The notes beneath the pieces were generated by a model. That model was not told the DNA's origin and searched no databases. It saw only the letters and a program-made list of their open reading frames with translations. A DNA stretch of 64,000 nucleotides from Apostichopus japonicus (lineage: Eukaryota; Echinodermata; Holothuroidea; Aspidochirotida; Stichopodidae), in NCBI RefSeq assembly GCF_037975245.1, contig NC_092561.1, forward strand, positions 184,001-248,000, read 5' to 3'. Below, piece after piece: positions 39,560-51,946 of the stretch. The position numbers were made by a program, and so were the translations under genes. Within the stretch, counting starts at the first letter, position 1. Each line of letters begins with the position of its first letter.

Positions 39560-41730
39560 CTTTGTTAAACTCGAAGCTAACCTATTATCAAATGGTATAT
39601 TCCCTGGTAAGTCCCTGTGATGTATTAACCTCTGCATAAGCCAACGTTCAAAATAACTTTCCACACAAATACGCCACTAAGTTACTGTCGACCACAGTAA
39701 CTTACCCCACAATAGGCTTTGACCTTTGCAAAGACTGAACCAAACTGAGTCAATAAGAACAGGGAGGTAAAAACAGAAGGAGAGAAAGCTCTTTGAACCA
39801 TCATCAGTTCCGACAGTATCGGTAACCGCAAACCTAATCAACCCTAATCACCCGAGGGTATAAACGCGAGCGTGAATTTTCGCTGGAACGAAGACATTAC
39901 GTAATATGACCTTCATACTTCAGCTAAATATAGCGTGCCTTCCTATGCCCAGTACAGTAACGTATGTATGCACACAGCTGTATGCATTACACTCGAATAG
40001 TACGCCGATTGTTTACAAATTATAATGTCACTGAATTTGGTGTAAAATGTGTTGTATGTTTAAGTTTAGTGATTGTCGGTGATTATTTTCTTTTATATGG
40101 GGAAGTGTTAACATCACAAGAAAATATAAACTTACAATCGTCTAAGAATTTCTGTTAACTAAGGAAGGGTTTGCTCGGTCGGTTGCTTACTGTTTTACCT
40201 GCTAATGATGATAAAATAGAATTCGTTGGTAAATACAAAAATGTTTTGCCCCAGATGGAGAATGACGTAGGTGTTATTGTAATACCTCCTAAACGTAGAT
40301 GTTATTGTAATACTCCCTCCCGAGAAACTACAATCAATAAAGTAGTGAAGAGAATTTACGGTCTACACGTTTGAAAAATATCGCTGGCAAAATCGGGGTT
40401 TAGTTCGGCAAAGATTATAAATTGTTTACGTCAAAGTTGGAAACATGTGTTCGAACCACCAACTGAAAGACGCCTTGTCTGATAACTGATAAGAAATAGT
40501 GAAAGGAACCTTACAAATGAAATAAAATCTATTAGCGTACAAAGAAGAACTGTCCAACGGCAACATCTGTAATTTCCAGCCATATATGCAACATTTTTAC
40601 TTGACTCAATCCTGACGCCAGGTGTGTCTGTGAATAATGGACTGTGATTGGTCTAATGTTACTTTTTGCATCTTTAGTTGTTCAACTCAGAGCTAGCCTG
40701 CTCAAATGTTTTGTCACGGCTACTAGCCTGTGTTCTGGGCCGGCTGCGTGCGCGACTGTACATGAATGGTATTGTGGATTGCGCAAGGTACCTTTCAAGT
40801 TTTAACGATAATTTTTTGAACACGAACTGTGCTCGATGTGTTTGGAAAGATTTTCTCCATACCCTCTACTGTTCAATTGAAGTAAAATAATAAGAACAAC
40901 ACAAAGAGGACAAACGCGTTGGATATTAAAATGTATTTTGAACTACATCTCGTTATTTGAGTGTGTACTTTTCACAACTACTCATGTTGGCCACCAAGGT
41001 CAGTTCAATACTACAAGCTCACCTAACTGATGCACGTATATAAGGGATGCATCTAGCCTAATGTTAGGCCTAGCTATCCACATTCAAGCGCACTGGTATA
41101 TATGGCCTTTGCCGATCGTAGCTGACAATGTCGTCTAGCAGAAAAGCTTTCTCTTGTTGCAATTTACTTTCATATTGCAAACAGAACAGTAAATAGGTGA
41201 AACCAAAGTCAACAAATTATGGTTGGATGCTTTAACTCAGGAGGTATTTGAAATAAAAAACACTACTACCAGCAAGTTTCACAATTGCATCAACGGAATG
41301 TGCGTTGTAGGACAAGGAGCAACCTTCCTGAGTATTCAAAACATTGGCTCAAGAAGCAAAACAGAGGTCTTTTTCTTGTAAATGATGTTTTATTTGTTTT
41401 TTTCAAAACACTCTAATACCATCATAAAAAAAATTAATATGAAAACAATATTTATATTGAGAAATGAATATGTCAAAATCATGCTGTCAAAAATGCTGTT
41501 AAATGAAAAGGAAATAAAGAAGCAGTGGAGTAATCTTGTTATGGAAAGTTTGAATTCAGAGTTAAAGGAGCAATTGCTAAAGCAATTTATACAGTATTGG
41601 GTCTAGTTAAGAATAAATGCATTTGTAAACACTAAAAAGGGTGAGAAATCTCTTCGGCAAGAACTATCAAAGACTTAGCAGGGGTTTAGGCAGCTAGCAA
41701 TCTTTTGTACGACCACCGACAATAGCCTAT
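39560..41730. other. Intergenic, no gene seen
   Basis: Some short frames, none supported by splice signals or family resemblance. A small direct repeat (GATGTTATTGTAATAC type) lies at about 40269-40312. Confidence 0.4.
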
Positions 41731-41734
41731 CTCC

Positions 41735-41815
41735 AACCACATGGTAGCCTAACTTCACACAAAGTCAACATGGAATATAGCCTTTAACCATCTGTTTATT
41801 TATATGTAAGGGATT
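41735..41815. repeat. Fragment of the CCACATGGTAGCC repeat block
   Basis: CCACATGGTAGCCTAAC, then AGTCAACATGG and TTAACCATCTGTTTA, match the block inside the element at 36.3-37.4 kb and, reversed, the 2277-bp elements. No termini are seen. Confidence 0.6.
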
Positions 41816-42243
41816 ACTTTATATGTATGAAGGCCCTATGAGACTTTCAGGGTAAAAGTTGCTTTGCACTTTTTATACTGAATATCAACCATGTGAACAT
41901 TAAACAATTTTGGCATTTCTGATTCAAATTGATTTGTTAATAAAACTGTACATAAAATTTTGTTCTGTAATGAAATAATAATTTGTAATTTGATACTTTT
42001 TTTATTATTCATAATAATTAATATAATGGCCTGACAGCAGAACCTTCTGTATTGAAAATCATAAAGCGCACAATGACTGACTTCTTTCAAAGGTACAATT
42101 TTTCTTCATTACACATTTTTATTCATAGATGTGATGCCTGTTTATTTTCTTCTACAAAGTAACTATAGTCTGGCATATTTCCGAACTTTCAGATATCATG
42201 AAAAATATCATGTAAATGCGAAGCAAGCAAACTGATAATAAGT

Positions 42244-42249
42244 TTTATT
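42244..42249 (-). terminator. Poly(A) signal AATAAA of the small minus-strand gene
   Basis: Read on the minus strand as AATAAA, about 185 bases after the TGA stop at 42432-42434. The poly(A) site is expected about 10-30 bases further left. Confidence 0.6.
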
Positions 42250-42431
42250 TAATGATGATGGCTTCCTGTTATTGTCATTGGTCTTCCATGGCTGTAGCTT
42301 TAAAACACAGCAATGACAAAGTCGGGAAAAATTTCATTATTGTCCAGACAAACATTAATCCCAGGGCTTTCAAAACCCATTCTGAATACTTGAGTTTATG
42401 TTTGGGTGCTCTGTCACTGGGAATAGCTTGG

Positions 42432-42519
42432 TCACTTCCACCATGGAGCTATAAACAGATCCATGCTTCCACAAAGACGAAAATGTTTCTTTAACTCCTC
42501 CAAATGATTAGCCTTTGAT
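42432..42519 (-). CDS. Terminal exon of a small unidentified gene
   Basis: A strong acceptor (a T-rich tract, then CCAG at 42520-42523) precedes the exon on the minus strand. Only one frame is open; it needs two bases from the previous exon, which is exactly what the donor at 43691 supplies. It encodes SKANHLEELKKHFRLCGS..., ending APWWK at a TGA. AATAAA follows in the 3' UTR. Additional exons between this one and 43692 are not excluded, though a direct join is phase-perfect. I do not recognise the protein; it is short, basic and without an obvious membrane segment. Confidence 0.55.
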
Positions 42520-43691
42520 CTGGAAAAAAAAGAAAAAAAACATACCAAAAATTAAATCTAAGCCAGCGTTTGTACTACAGTATAATGTTAAAGAGTATCT
42601 GTATTCATTGATATTTTTTTAGTTTTATATAAACTGACATATCAAGTTAAAGCACACATATATCACACCAAAATTAAAAGAAATATGAAATATTGTCGAA
42701 ATGTGCATTCATATCCTTTGAATTAAAAAAAAATGGACAAAGATACTGTATTAAAATAAATCCCTTTGAATGAAATAAACACTTGATGCCTAGAAATAAA
42801 GTGCACAAGTTCATAAAAAAATATATACATATATTTTGCTAAAACATGTTCCTCATCCCTCCAAATACCATGGAGGTTTGTTTTTAACACCATGCAAAAA
42901 CTATACTGTAACACGTTTTCCCCGAAATAAGTTGGCTAGGCTTAGGCCAATCTCTAAGTTTAGAAAATAAAATGGAAACAGAAGAAAAAAAACAAGCATG
43001 ACAAAGTTAGAGGCCTAGCCCTGAATTATGAGGTGGATTTTACAAACAAATTTTGGGTTCTCATAAATTGAGCTAACTTGAGATTGAAAGGGGTGGGGAT
43101 TGAGTTTTTTGTCCTGTTGTAAGCCTTGTCTTCCGTAAGGTTTAATACCTTTCACTTAAAATCCAAACCCCGACAGCCCAAGAAGGGCTTACCAACCCCT
43201 ACCCTCATTCATTAATGAGTATATGCCTGGTGAAAAGGGACGCTGAAATAAAATACCCCAATATAATTGGGGCATGTTGGCCATACAACACCAATGGACC
43301 TGGTCCTGAAGAATTAACCATTATGGCCTTATAATGCCCCTGCTTCTATCATTAGCATTTACAAATATACGCCTACGGTATGTGTTTTTTCATCACTGTT
43401 TGTGACCAGCCATGAGCTCACCTTATCGTAGATTTTTATTTTATTACTTTAGGCTTAAGATCCAGAAAATATTGAAACTTCCTTTGAACATTCCTTAATT
43501 TACTGAAAATTTGTGAATACCTAACTCTTCAAATACGCAAATAGGTCAAACAATGGTTGGAGGTAATAATAAAATATCCTCCATTGATACATGTAAAAAA
43601 GTCAATGCTAAGCAATTCCGCGAAACTCCAAAACGACAATAACACGGAGTATTGAATCCAGTTCAACTGCAAATAACGAAAATGGACATAC

Positions 43692-43837
43692 CCGGCCATG
43701 ATTAAGACATGGTTTACTGTGTAGTGTAGGTCCTTCCTAGCGATGTTGACAAGAAAAGATGTTCCGAGTCGATCCGATTTAAAGGCAATTTCGACCATTC
43801 TACGACCATATTTCAGAGTGATATGAAGTTTAGTCAT
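43692..43837 (-). CDS. First coding exon of the same small gene
   Basis: The ATG at 43837 opens a frame of 48 codons plus two bases, MTKLHITLKYGRRMVEIAFK then SDRLGTSFLVN..., ending VNHVLIMAG across the junction. The donor reads GG followed by GTATGT on the minus strand. Joined to 42432-42519 it gives a 77-residue protein. The frame stays open past the donor, so an unspliced 102-residue version is possible but would end in hydrophobic, intron-like text. The start context (GGATATGA) is only fair. Function is unknown; alternating hydrophobic residues suggest a small folded domain. Confidence 0.55.
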
Positions 43838-45589
43838 ATCCTAATACGCCTATCATATCAAAACGAATATATCAATTGATTTCGGGATTGCTTTAGGAAT
43901 AATATTTTGCGGCGATGATGAACTGCACATCCGTTTCGAATTAATATACCCAGGCTATGTGAACTGCGCACACACTTTGAACTTTGCCTTCATGCATATT
44001 CATAAGCTTCTTTGCACCGCCGTCGCCAAGAGGCCTTTGCTACCATCCAGTTCTTGTCACACAGTCAGACAGGTTCTGCTAACGGATACCCACAAGCACC
44101 CCACACCGACAGAAGTCGTATGCATTTACATTTTTGGAAAGAAACATGAAATACATTACCGTTACAAGAGGTGCTCCTTTTATGCGTATATAGTTATTCA
44201 GTGGTAAAGCTGCGCGTAGTCAATGTCAACAACTTAAGCCTAATTTTCAGTGGGAAAAGTGAAATGAAAAATGTACGGAAGCTTTTACACAACATATGCA
44301 ACATAACGATTGCGACAGCAGGAATGACGATTTTTTTTTTAAATATACCGTGACCCATGCGTCATGATTATATGTTGAACAGGAAACTAACTGTGATGAT
44401 AAAGAAAAGAAAAAAGTTTCAACAGCAAGCCATGTCGGTCTCATTAAGCAAGTTTATAAAGCCAAGACGGATATTACTTCAAGCAGTTTCGTTCGTTCTT
44501 AGGTAATTATGCGGTAACTAATAACAAATTGCGTAAGTTGCATGTTTGCCGGCTTTGAAAGGGCGTTTCAAGAAAGTTAGTAGGCATATTGATGGTGTAG
44601 AAACAAACACGAAATATCTGAGAAAAGTGTAAAGCCGATTGACGGCGTTGAAAATGTATCCTCCCTTTTCAGAACAAGAGAATAAATCAACAAAATCATA
44701 GTCTTAAATGAAATACAAATTGCCGCTTTCAAACAACAAATTACTTTTGATATGTAGATATATGTATAACATTCGATTAAAGAATTTTGTAACACTCACC
44801 AAAATATTCTATAGGAGGTGAATTAGCAGTTGTAATTGTCACAGTAATGGAGCTATGGTGCGTGCCGAGGTAACTAAGTTGGCAGTTGACAGTTACACTT
44901 ATACTCGAGCAGGCTGGATATGAAAGTTGTTGTTTTCATTCAACCATATTTTCTCCCCATGCACAGACCTGACCAGGTATGTTTACCTGTTTATTCGGAA
45001 CAAATACAAACAAAACGGGTCAATGCCATATCACAATGCAGAAATTTTAACAACACGTTGCTAGAGCAAATAGACAGCTATTCCAATTATCATTAGGTCT
45101 ATATGTATATAGTTTTTGTTTATACTCTCCAATTTTAACTCTTAACTTGACTAGGTTTCTACTATTCAGCTAATCAAAGGTTATGCCTGTATAAGGTAGC
45201 CCCCTACTCTCCCCCACCCCTTTCCATTTAAGAAATAATGGTTGGACCCGGCAATGCATGCTACTTTGCTATTGAGTGAAACACACTTGAATAAAAGTGT
45301 GGAATGTAGAAAACCAATACGTTTTACGTTGTATTACGTGTTACTTGTATTACGTGGGTGTTTATGTTCTCGAATAAGTATGGGGTAATTTTCCTTAATC
45401 AAGCGTTACATTGAAACTTTACTATACCATTAGTCCGTCTAGTCTAGTATAGACCAATTCAACCGTATGACATAAAGGAATACAGTGAAACAGACCAAAA
45501 ACAGCCCCTTATGTTATAGTACAGTTGGGAATTATCTTAAAGTTATATAATAATCGGCCTGGGCTCGAACACAGGACACCCTAGAAGAT
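43838..45589. other. Upstream of the small gene; no further gene seen
   Basis: Probably holds the promoter of the small minus-strand gene near 43840-44000, but I see no definite TATA box. No other supported feature. Confidence 0.4.
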
Positions 45590-46190
45590 ACGTTTGATCG
45601 CTTCTTTACCACCCCCTCTATCCACTAGAACATAGCAATAGGTTTCGATGACGGTGTTCAGTCGCTTCTATACAACCCCCTCTATCCACTACAACATAGC
45701 AATAGGTTTCGATTGACGGTGTTCAGTAGCCCCTATACCAGCCCCTCTATCCACTAGAACATAGTAATAGGTTTCGATTGACGGTGTTCAGTAGCCTCTA
45801 TACCAGCCCCTCTATCCACTAGAACATAGCAATAGGTTTCGATGACGGTGTTCAGTCGCTTCTATACAACCCCCTCTATCCACTACAACATAGCAATAGG
45901 TTTCGATTGACGGTGTTCAGTAGCCCCTATACTAGCCCCTCTATCCACTAGAACATAGTAATAGGTTTCGATTGACGGTGTTCAGTAGCCTCTATACCAG
46001 CCCCTCTATCCACTAGAACATAGCAATAGGTTTCGATGACGGTGTTCAGTCGCTTCTATACAACCCCCTCTATCCACTAGAACATAGCAATAGGTTTCGA
46101 TTGACGGTGTTCAGTAGCCTCTATACCAGCCCCTCTATCCACTAGAACATAGCAATAGGTTTCGATGGACGGTGTTTAGTAGCCTCTATA
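45590..46190. repeat. 64/65-bp tandem array with 194-bp higher-order period, left part
   Basis: GGTTTCGAT recurs at 45641, 45705, 45770, 45835, 45899, 45964, 46029, 46093 and 46158. Spacings are mostly 64, 65, 65, and neighbouring units differ in a fixed order (GATGACGG/CGCTTC, then two GATTGACGG types), making a three-unit higher-order repeat of 194 bp. The array resumes at 47353. Confidence 0.93.
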
Positions 46191-47352
46191 CAGTGGCGTA
46201 GCCAGACTTTTCCATCTGGGGGGGGCAAAGGGGGGGCGAAGGGTCTGATTGGTGGGGCAGACTAAGCTAGCATACCAAACAGTTTGCATGACAAAACGTG
46301 GCAAATCGGGTATTGTGTCAGCAATGTAGGGTACAGATGGTCACTCTAGTTAGCTGACGTTTTATGTTATTTCCACATAGGTATTATTAACGATAAAACA
46401 GATCACTGAAAAAGTCCTCTATAATTCTCTTTAAAAATCTGAATAGACTATGCTCTTTCTGTCAGTATTCAAAGATGATCAGCATGATATCTGACTTGCC
46501 TGGGAGTGTAACCACCCCCCCCCCCAATCAACAAAAGATGTTATCATTCCCCCTTCGGGCCCTTCTTTTGCACTTTCTAGGGGTCACTCAAACAGTCAAG
46601 CGAAGGTTAATTCGCCTATTCTGATGACTGTCTGCGAACTTATCAACGAATTTCGCGCCCTATTACAGACAGACTAAATTAAGGTGACCATATTTTCGTG
46701 ACTGAAATCGGGGACATTTATTGCGTGACTGATATGGGGGAGGGGTTTAAGGGGAGGGGCTGTCCCCCTCCCCTTTGGAAAATTTTCAAGTGCCTAAGGA
46801 AACACATCGCGATTGTTCGCGTAGGCGTAGCAAACATTTTGTAAGTTTCAGTCAAAATGCAAACTGTTTCTAAATACTGTGATATTCATTCTGCCATACA
46901 CGTCACTCACGTGTGAATCATTTCGGAACACAATCCAGGGATCAGGGATAACCATGTGAACATAAAACTGAACGTAGCCTCCGCTTGTGAGTGCCGCGGA
47001 GACCGTTTAATGAAATTGCCAACCCGTTTCCACATTTGACAATACAGAGACAGTGGCGTTTTTTGCGCTGCTGCTTTGGTCAAATTCTTTTTCAAGGCAA
47101 TGTTCCCATAGAAGTGATTTTTATTTTGGCCAACCAATTTCGCAGATAGAGAATTAGGTAAAAGGTAAAGAATAAAAATTGCACAAAAACCATGGTAATA
47201 TGCACATAGGCCCAGCAACATATTTAGTGTGCATTCAAGTTTTTTTTCTCAGTCAATAAATTCCATTTGGGGGGGCAAGTGGGGGGGGCGAGCATTTCAA
47301 CTGGGGGGGCTCCCGCCCCCCTGCCCCCCCCCCCCCGCTGGCTACGCCACTG
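46191..47352. mobile_element. Non-autonomous hAT-type element (1162 bp) inserted in the 65-bp array
   Basis: Perfect inverted ends CAGTGGCGTAGCCAG and CTGGCTACGCCACTG, with the target CCTCTATA duplicated at 46183-46190 and 47353-47360. G-runs and C-runs lie just inside the ends. No transposase frame exceeds about 105 codons. It is of the same general type as the element at 31.1 kb but not a close copy. Confidence 0.92.
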
Positions 47353-47460
47353 CCTCTATACCAGCCCCTCTCTCCACTAGAACACAGCAATAGGTTTCGA
47401 TGACGGTGTTCAGTCGCTTCTATACAACCCCCTCTATTCATAGAACATAGCAATGTCAGA
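47353..47460. repeat. 65-bp array, right part
   Basis: About 1.7 units of the array resume directly after the hAT insertion and fade near 47455. Confidence 0.85.
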
Positions 47461-49387
47461 AATGTTGTTTTCTCTAGAAAATAGGAACAACTTGTTCCTC
47501 TATAATAAATTGCTCCCCTCCCCCTCCCCTCGACCCCTAAACGATAAGTCTAGCTACCGGCCTCTGGTGGAATGTGATGATCGTGCATGTCTCTGGTTGG
47601 CTTTTTGAAACACGTTGTGGGCTGGCGAGGGAGGGGGGGGGGGACTCTAACCCCTACATAAAAGCTAAATGCAGGGATGGACTGTGGTTATAGGTCCGTT
47701 TGTCTCATTGTGGCAAGGGAATATAATCTCAAAGGTTCTTACAAATGCTGTCTCCATATATACCACGCAAACCTCCTCCAAATTTGACAAAATCGTATTA
47801 TATATATATATGTGCATTGTAACTTATTTTATGGTTGTAATCAATTTAGCATTTGATATCAGTTTTGAGGCTGACTTGTAATGTCCTAGTGTTAAATGTC
47901 ATCAGTATTGACTTCAAATATGTTAGAAAGTCAAGTACTGGTCAGCACACCTGACATGTATAGGATTATATAACCCAAAGCAATTCTCTTTCACCGACTG
48001 GCTAATGATTTTATGTTGTAATTCGACATTCTTCAATGGTTATATCAAGAACCCCACAATCTGTCAAATTTAGCACAGAAATATGGTCGGCTCACCCCAG
48101 ATGACCTATCAATATATCAGAAAAGAAAGGCACTCGCAAATGCTGAAATACAAGTCTGACGTAGGATCCCAGAGGCGTAGGAGGGTATTCTAAGTAAGGA
48201 TTAGGGTAGAAGTTGATATTGGCAGGGGTACATTGTGTCCGCCAAGGGTACCGTAGAGCCCCTGGGTAAATCCAGGGGAGGGGTGGTGGGCGGGCGCCTA
48301 ACCGTCGTAAATGCACTATTTTCATATATTGCATAGTCTCTCGTATTGATTTTCGATCAAGAGCAAAAATACGATATATGTTAGAAAAAGGAATTTACTT
48401 TGAAAATTTCTCTGAACGTATCCCTTTTCTTCTTCTTTCATCTTCTTGTTTGATTTTTCATCCAAATGTTGGAATTGGTCTTGAGGGATATCTCCCCTGC
48501 CCCTGAATCCAGCTTAGAAGGTTGCCATTGACTTTTTAGTATTCCATTTATAGACTACCATCATTTTCAGAATTTGACTTCATTTAAATTTATCGAAAAG
48601 ACAAGTTTGACATACACATTTGCATACTTAAGTATGATTTTGTATAACAACTTGATACATGGGCAGTAAACACATACAAAGAAAACGGACCAAGTGATCA
48701 TTTGGTTGGGGGGGGGGGGGGGGTTAAATCAGATTTACCAAATACTTCTGTGCTTTTATAGAAGTAATGTCAGTCAGATCAACATAACTGACATTACCTA
48801 AATGGCTAATAAAGGTTCCCATACAAGCGAAGTTTTTTAAAAATGTGGCGGCAGTATTTACAATTAAAATATTTGACCTGTAGGATATCTGAACAGTTGA
48901 TGTCGCTCTTTCTCTCAAGTTTCGGTTGCATAATTGAACTTCCGTGGGTGTTTTAAATAATTGGAAACCATACGAAGATTACGGTACAGTAACCAAGGAG
49001 TTTGGATGGCTCAATCCTTATTGCTTCCCAATGACAGTGTTTGATAAATCTGCAGTGCAAAAATGTTAATCAATATACAACATCCTATCAATGCAAGCCC
49101 AAACTTGAGTTTACTTGGTATACGGAAACAACTCACAATTGAATTTGGTATTGTTATAATGAGATGCAAGTTCATTAACTAAACGTAATCATTTTATCAT
49201 CAAACCGACCTACATCTGACGTTACAATCGCTTTCAGAGGCATTTTCAAATATGCTACACTGAAAGACGTTTTACGTTCGCAAAGTACGACTATGGAAAT
49301 CATTCCCACAGAGCGACCCCATTAACGAAATCTACAGCAGTTGTCCAATGTTACTTTATAACCTAACTAACCCATTGCTGAACAGCT
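47461..49387. other. Intergenic, no gene seen
   Basis: No supported exon. A G-run of about 16 bases lies at 48708-48723. Confidence 0.4.
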
Positions 49388-49880
49388 CGACCACAGTGAT
49401 TCTACTGGTGTGTGATGCGTATAAATTGGCTTTGTATAACTGTTATTGAGGGCGTATTACCCAAGTGTTATGAATGTACACAGTGCACCCCTGGTGCTTT
49501 TGAATCTGACAATTTTACACAGAATAACCACTCTTTATAGGCAAGCCAAGCCGCAAATAAGATATGAATGTGTAGCAAGTGGTATGACAGATATATAGTA
49601 ACACATAAAGAATAACACATCAGAAACATTCCACTTCACGACCGGTTCGTCTTTTTTGCACGCATCAGGCGATGGTAGGAATCGAACCCCGGATCTTGTG
49701 TCACGAACCGAAGTCCGTACCACTCGACCACAGTGATTCTACTGGTGTGTGATGCATATAAATTGGCTTCGTATAACTGTTATTGAGGGCGTATTACCCA
49801 AGTGTTATGATTGTACAGAGTGCACCCCTGGTGCTTTTGAATCTGACAATTTTACACAGAATAACCACTCTTTATTGGCT
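49388..49880 (-). repeat. 338-bp direct repeat containing a tRNA-derived (SINE-like) segment
   Basis: A block of about 154 bp at 49388-49541 (ACCACAGTGATTCTACTGG ... ACCACTCTTTAT) recurs at 49726-49879. Between them, on the minus strand, lies TGGTCGAGTGGT (49719-49730), a good Pol III A box, and GGTTCGATTCC (49678-49688), a near-perfect B box, about 30 bases apart as in tRNAs. The acceptor and T stems do not pair properly, so this is not a functional tRNA but a tRNA-derived SINE or decayed tRNA repeated in tandem. Confidence 0.6.
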
Positions 49881-50324
49881 TGCCTATAACGAAGCGGGAC
49901 AGAAGGTACTTCTGACTCTTCGTTGGTCACAGTATACAGGCTGATTGTTGTGGGGCCTATTCTTCTCAGAGAGCTGTTAAATGTACATACTATAGACCGA
50001 TAGTCTGGGATAGGATATGTAACCAATGATTTCAAAAGCTAACATTGCCGTAAGTACTGAATGGCAGAAGCAGCCCGTATCGAATAAACAAACAACTTTG
50101 GCTCAGTAAACAAAGGATAGAATTACTTTACAGAAAGGGTTGTTTACTGAGCAAATCTTGACCCTTAGTTACCAGATCTAACCGTTTTTATCGAAAACTG
50201 AAGTGTAATGACAGATACTAGTGGTGGTACTGGTTTTACTCTGAGCGTTCCTGTATGAATACAATCAGCCTAGGTTAAGCAGACAATATCAAGCAGATAA
50301 TATAGGTGGTTATGAGTGGGTTCA

Positions 50325-50385
50325 AACCGTTGGGGTTGTCTGTTTCGACTGCTGTTTTACAACAGTGTTATCAGGACAATTAGGT
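50325..50385 (-). ncRNA. Possible decayed hammerhead-like motif
   Basis: On the minus strand CTGATAA is followed by a stem-forming segment (ACTG ... CAGT) and then GAAACAGAC. The layout resembles Penelope hammerheads, but the invariant G of CTGANGA is replaced by A, so it would be inactive if it is one. Confidence 0.3.
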
Positions 50386-51159
50386 AAGGAACAGATATAT
50401 TAATTTAACAATTTTAACAGGAAAATCATGAGAAATTAACAATGTATGTTTTAGTAAATTTTACCCATGACACATGTAAAATGAAATCCATTTCCGTTAG
50501 CAACTCTTTTCGACCAATCAAAAAATTGAAAATAAAAATATGTTGTCGTTTGAGAGACGAAATCTGGCCTTTAAGGTTAAAATATTAGTAACTTCAGTCA
50601 TTTGCTGGATGGAAAACTGTAACCGATAGAGTAACAACGTAAGTGATGGATAACCCATTAAACACGTAACCTATGTGTATTATCTCTTGTATCCGTATAG
50701 GCTATAGTTATGAATACGATCAGAAAGAGTAGGCTTATACGTGTAGGTTTTCTTTGCCGAGTCGCCAAACACACACACGAATGTATAGGCCTATGGGAAT
50801 TACAATACAAATATTCGAAATAAAGTGCCGGCCGGTTTGGAGCAGAAAGGGACAAAGCTATAGGCCCCCTAGAGGCATAACATAACAATTTGAAGTAGCC
50901 TGTTATGTTCATGACATATCATAACAATCCGGCCCGCGAAAGATTTCATTCCGACCAGAGAGGGGGGAAAAATCGGTCAACAACTTTGCACTAATCGAGT
51001 AAGCGGACTGTGTGCAAACCATTAGGCTCAGTCTACGTATAGTGAGATTTTGGCAGCCTATTGCTTTAACCCCCACCCACCCCCTCCCCAAGAAGTTACT
51101 AAACCATACGATTCGTTCTGGTTTATACGCTACATCTAACAGCATATTTTCTGTGTGAA

Positions 51160-51215
51160 TCTAAGTTGGTCTGACGTTTCGATCCTAGTAGGATCTTCTT
51201 CAGAGGCTAAATGAC
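51160..51215 (-). ncRNA. Hammerhead ribozyme-like motif at a Penelope-like element 3' end
   Basis: On the minus strand the order is CTGAAGA (51197-51203), one A, a GATCC/GGATC stem (51181-51195), GAAAC (51176-51180), then GTC, with ACGT forming a palindromic stem III as in dimeric hammerheads. The C of GTC would be the cleavage position. Stem I pairing is weak from inspection (two or three pairs near the core). Hammerheads in the terminal repeats of Penelope-like elements are established knowledge, and this one lies downstream, in the element sense, of a GIY-YIG fragment. Confidence 0.55.
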
Positions 51216-51522
51216 AAGTAACAGTAACAGAAGAATACAGACAAGTTAATGAGCATGGTGAACACAAAGAGATAGATGTAAGGGGATTAGTAGACAAGGG
51301 ATGGAGAGAAGAAATGAAGAAACCAATAGAGGAAGAGGAGAGGTTGGAGATAAACAGTGGAGGGACAACTAGAGGATTAAGGGAAGGGGGTAGGGAATAA
51401 ACTGGAGAACTACAAAGACAGAAAGGTGTGGAGAAAAAAAGGATGGAAGAGAGCTGTGAGAAGAGGAGTGGTGTAGGAGGGGGGGGGGGGGTCGAGGGGA
51501 GATGGAGGGGGCAGAAGAAAAG

Positions 51523-51946
51523 TTAGTCATGTCCTTCCTGAATGTTGAGCCCATGAGATTGAATGGTGCGAAGGCGTTGCATCCACAGCCTCTCTCTGCT
51601 GATTAGTACGAAGTCAGGACGGCTACCTAAGGATTCAATCCCCCGTAGGGACATGTCGTTAATGGTATGGTTGGGAAGGTTAAAGTGTTCTCTAACTGAG
51701 GTCTCAGTTTTCATGGTGTTGACTGTGGATCTGTGACCATAGAATCGCTTCTTGAGTGTGGTTTTGGTTTCCGCAACATACTGGATGCCGCAAATTCTAC
51801 AAGAGATCAGATAGATGACATTAGTGGTTGTGCAAGTGATGTGACCCTTAGTCTTGTGTGTGAGTTGCATGCTGTGGCTGGTGATGGAATTGGATTCAAC
51901 AATGTGGTGGCTGCAGATGATGCATCTCGAACTACGATCACAATAT
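51523..51946 (-). pseudogene. Penelope-like element fragment: GIY-YIG endonuclease C-terminus
   Basis: The minus-strand frame carries CIICSHH (zinc-finger-like), NVIYLISCRICGIQYV, ETKTTLKKRF, YGHRSTVN, VREHFNLPNHTI and RERLWMQRLRTI, ending in a stop at 51523. This is the order of the C-terminal GIY-YIG nuclease of Penelope-like retroelements. The glycine usually found in YVGETK is alanine here. The reverse transcriptase part is missing: the homologous text stops where the 46-bp array begins. The element nicks target DNA for reverse transcription; this copy is a truncated relic. Confidence 0.85.

Noticed and set aside
49660-49735. Functional tRNA gene
   Set aside because: A and B boxes are present but the acceptor and T stems do not pair, so it was kept only as a tRNA-derived repeat.
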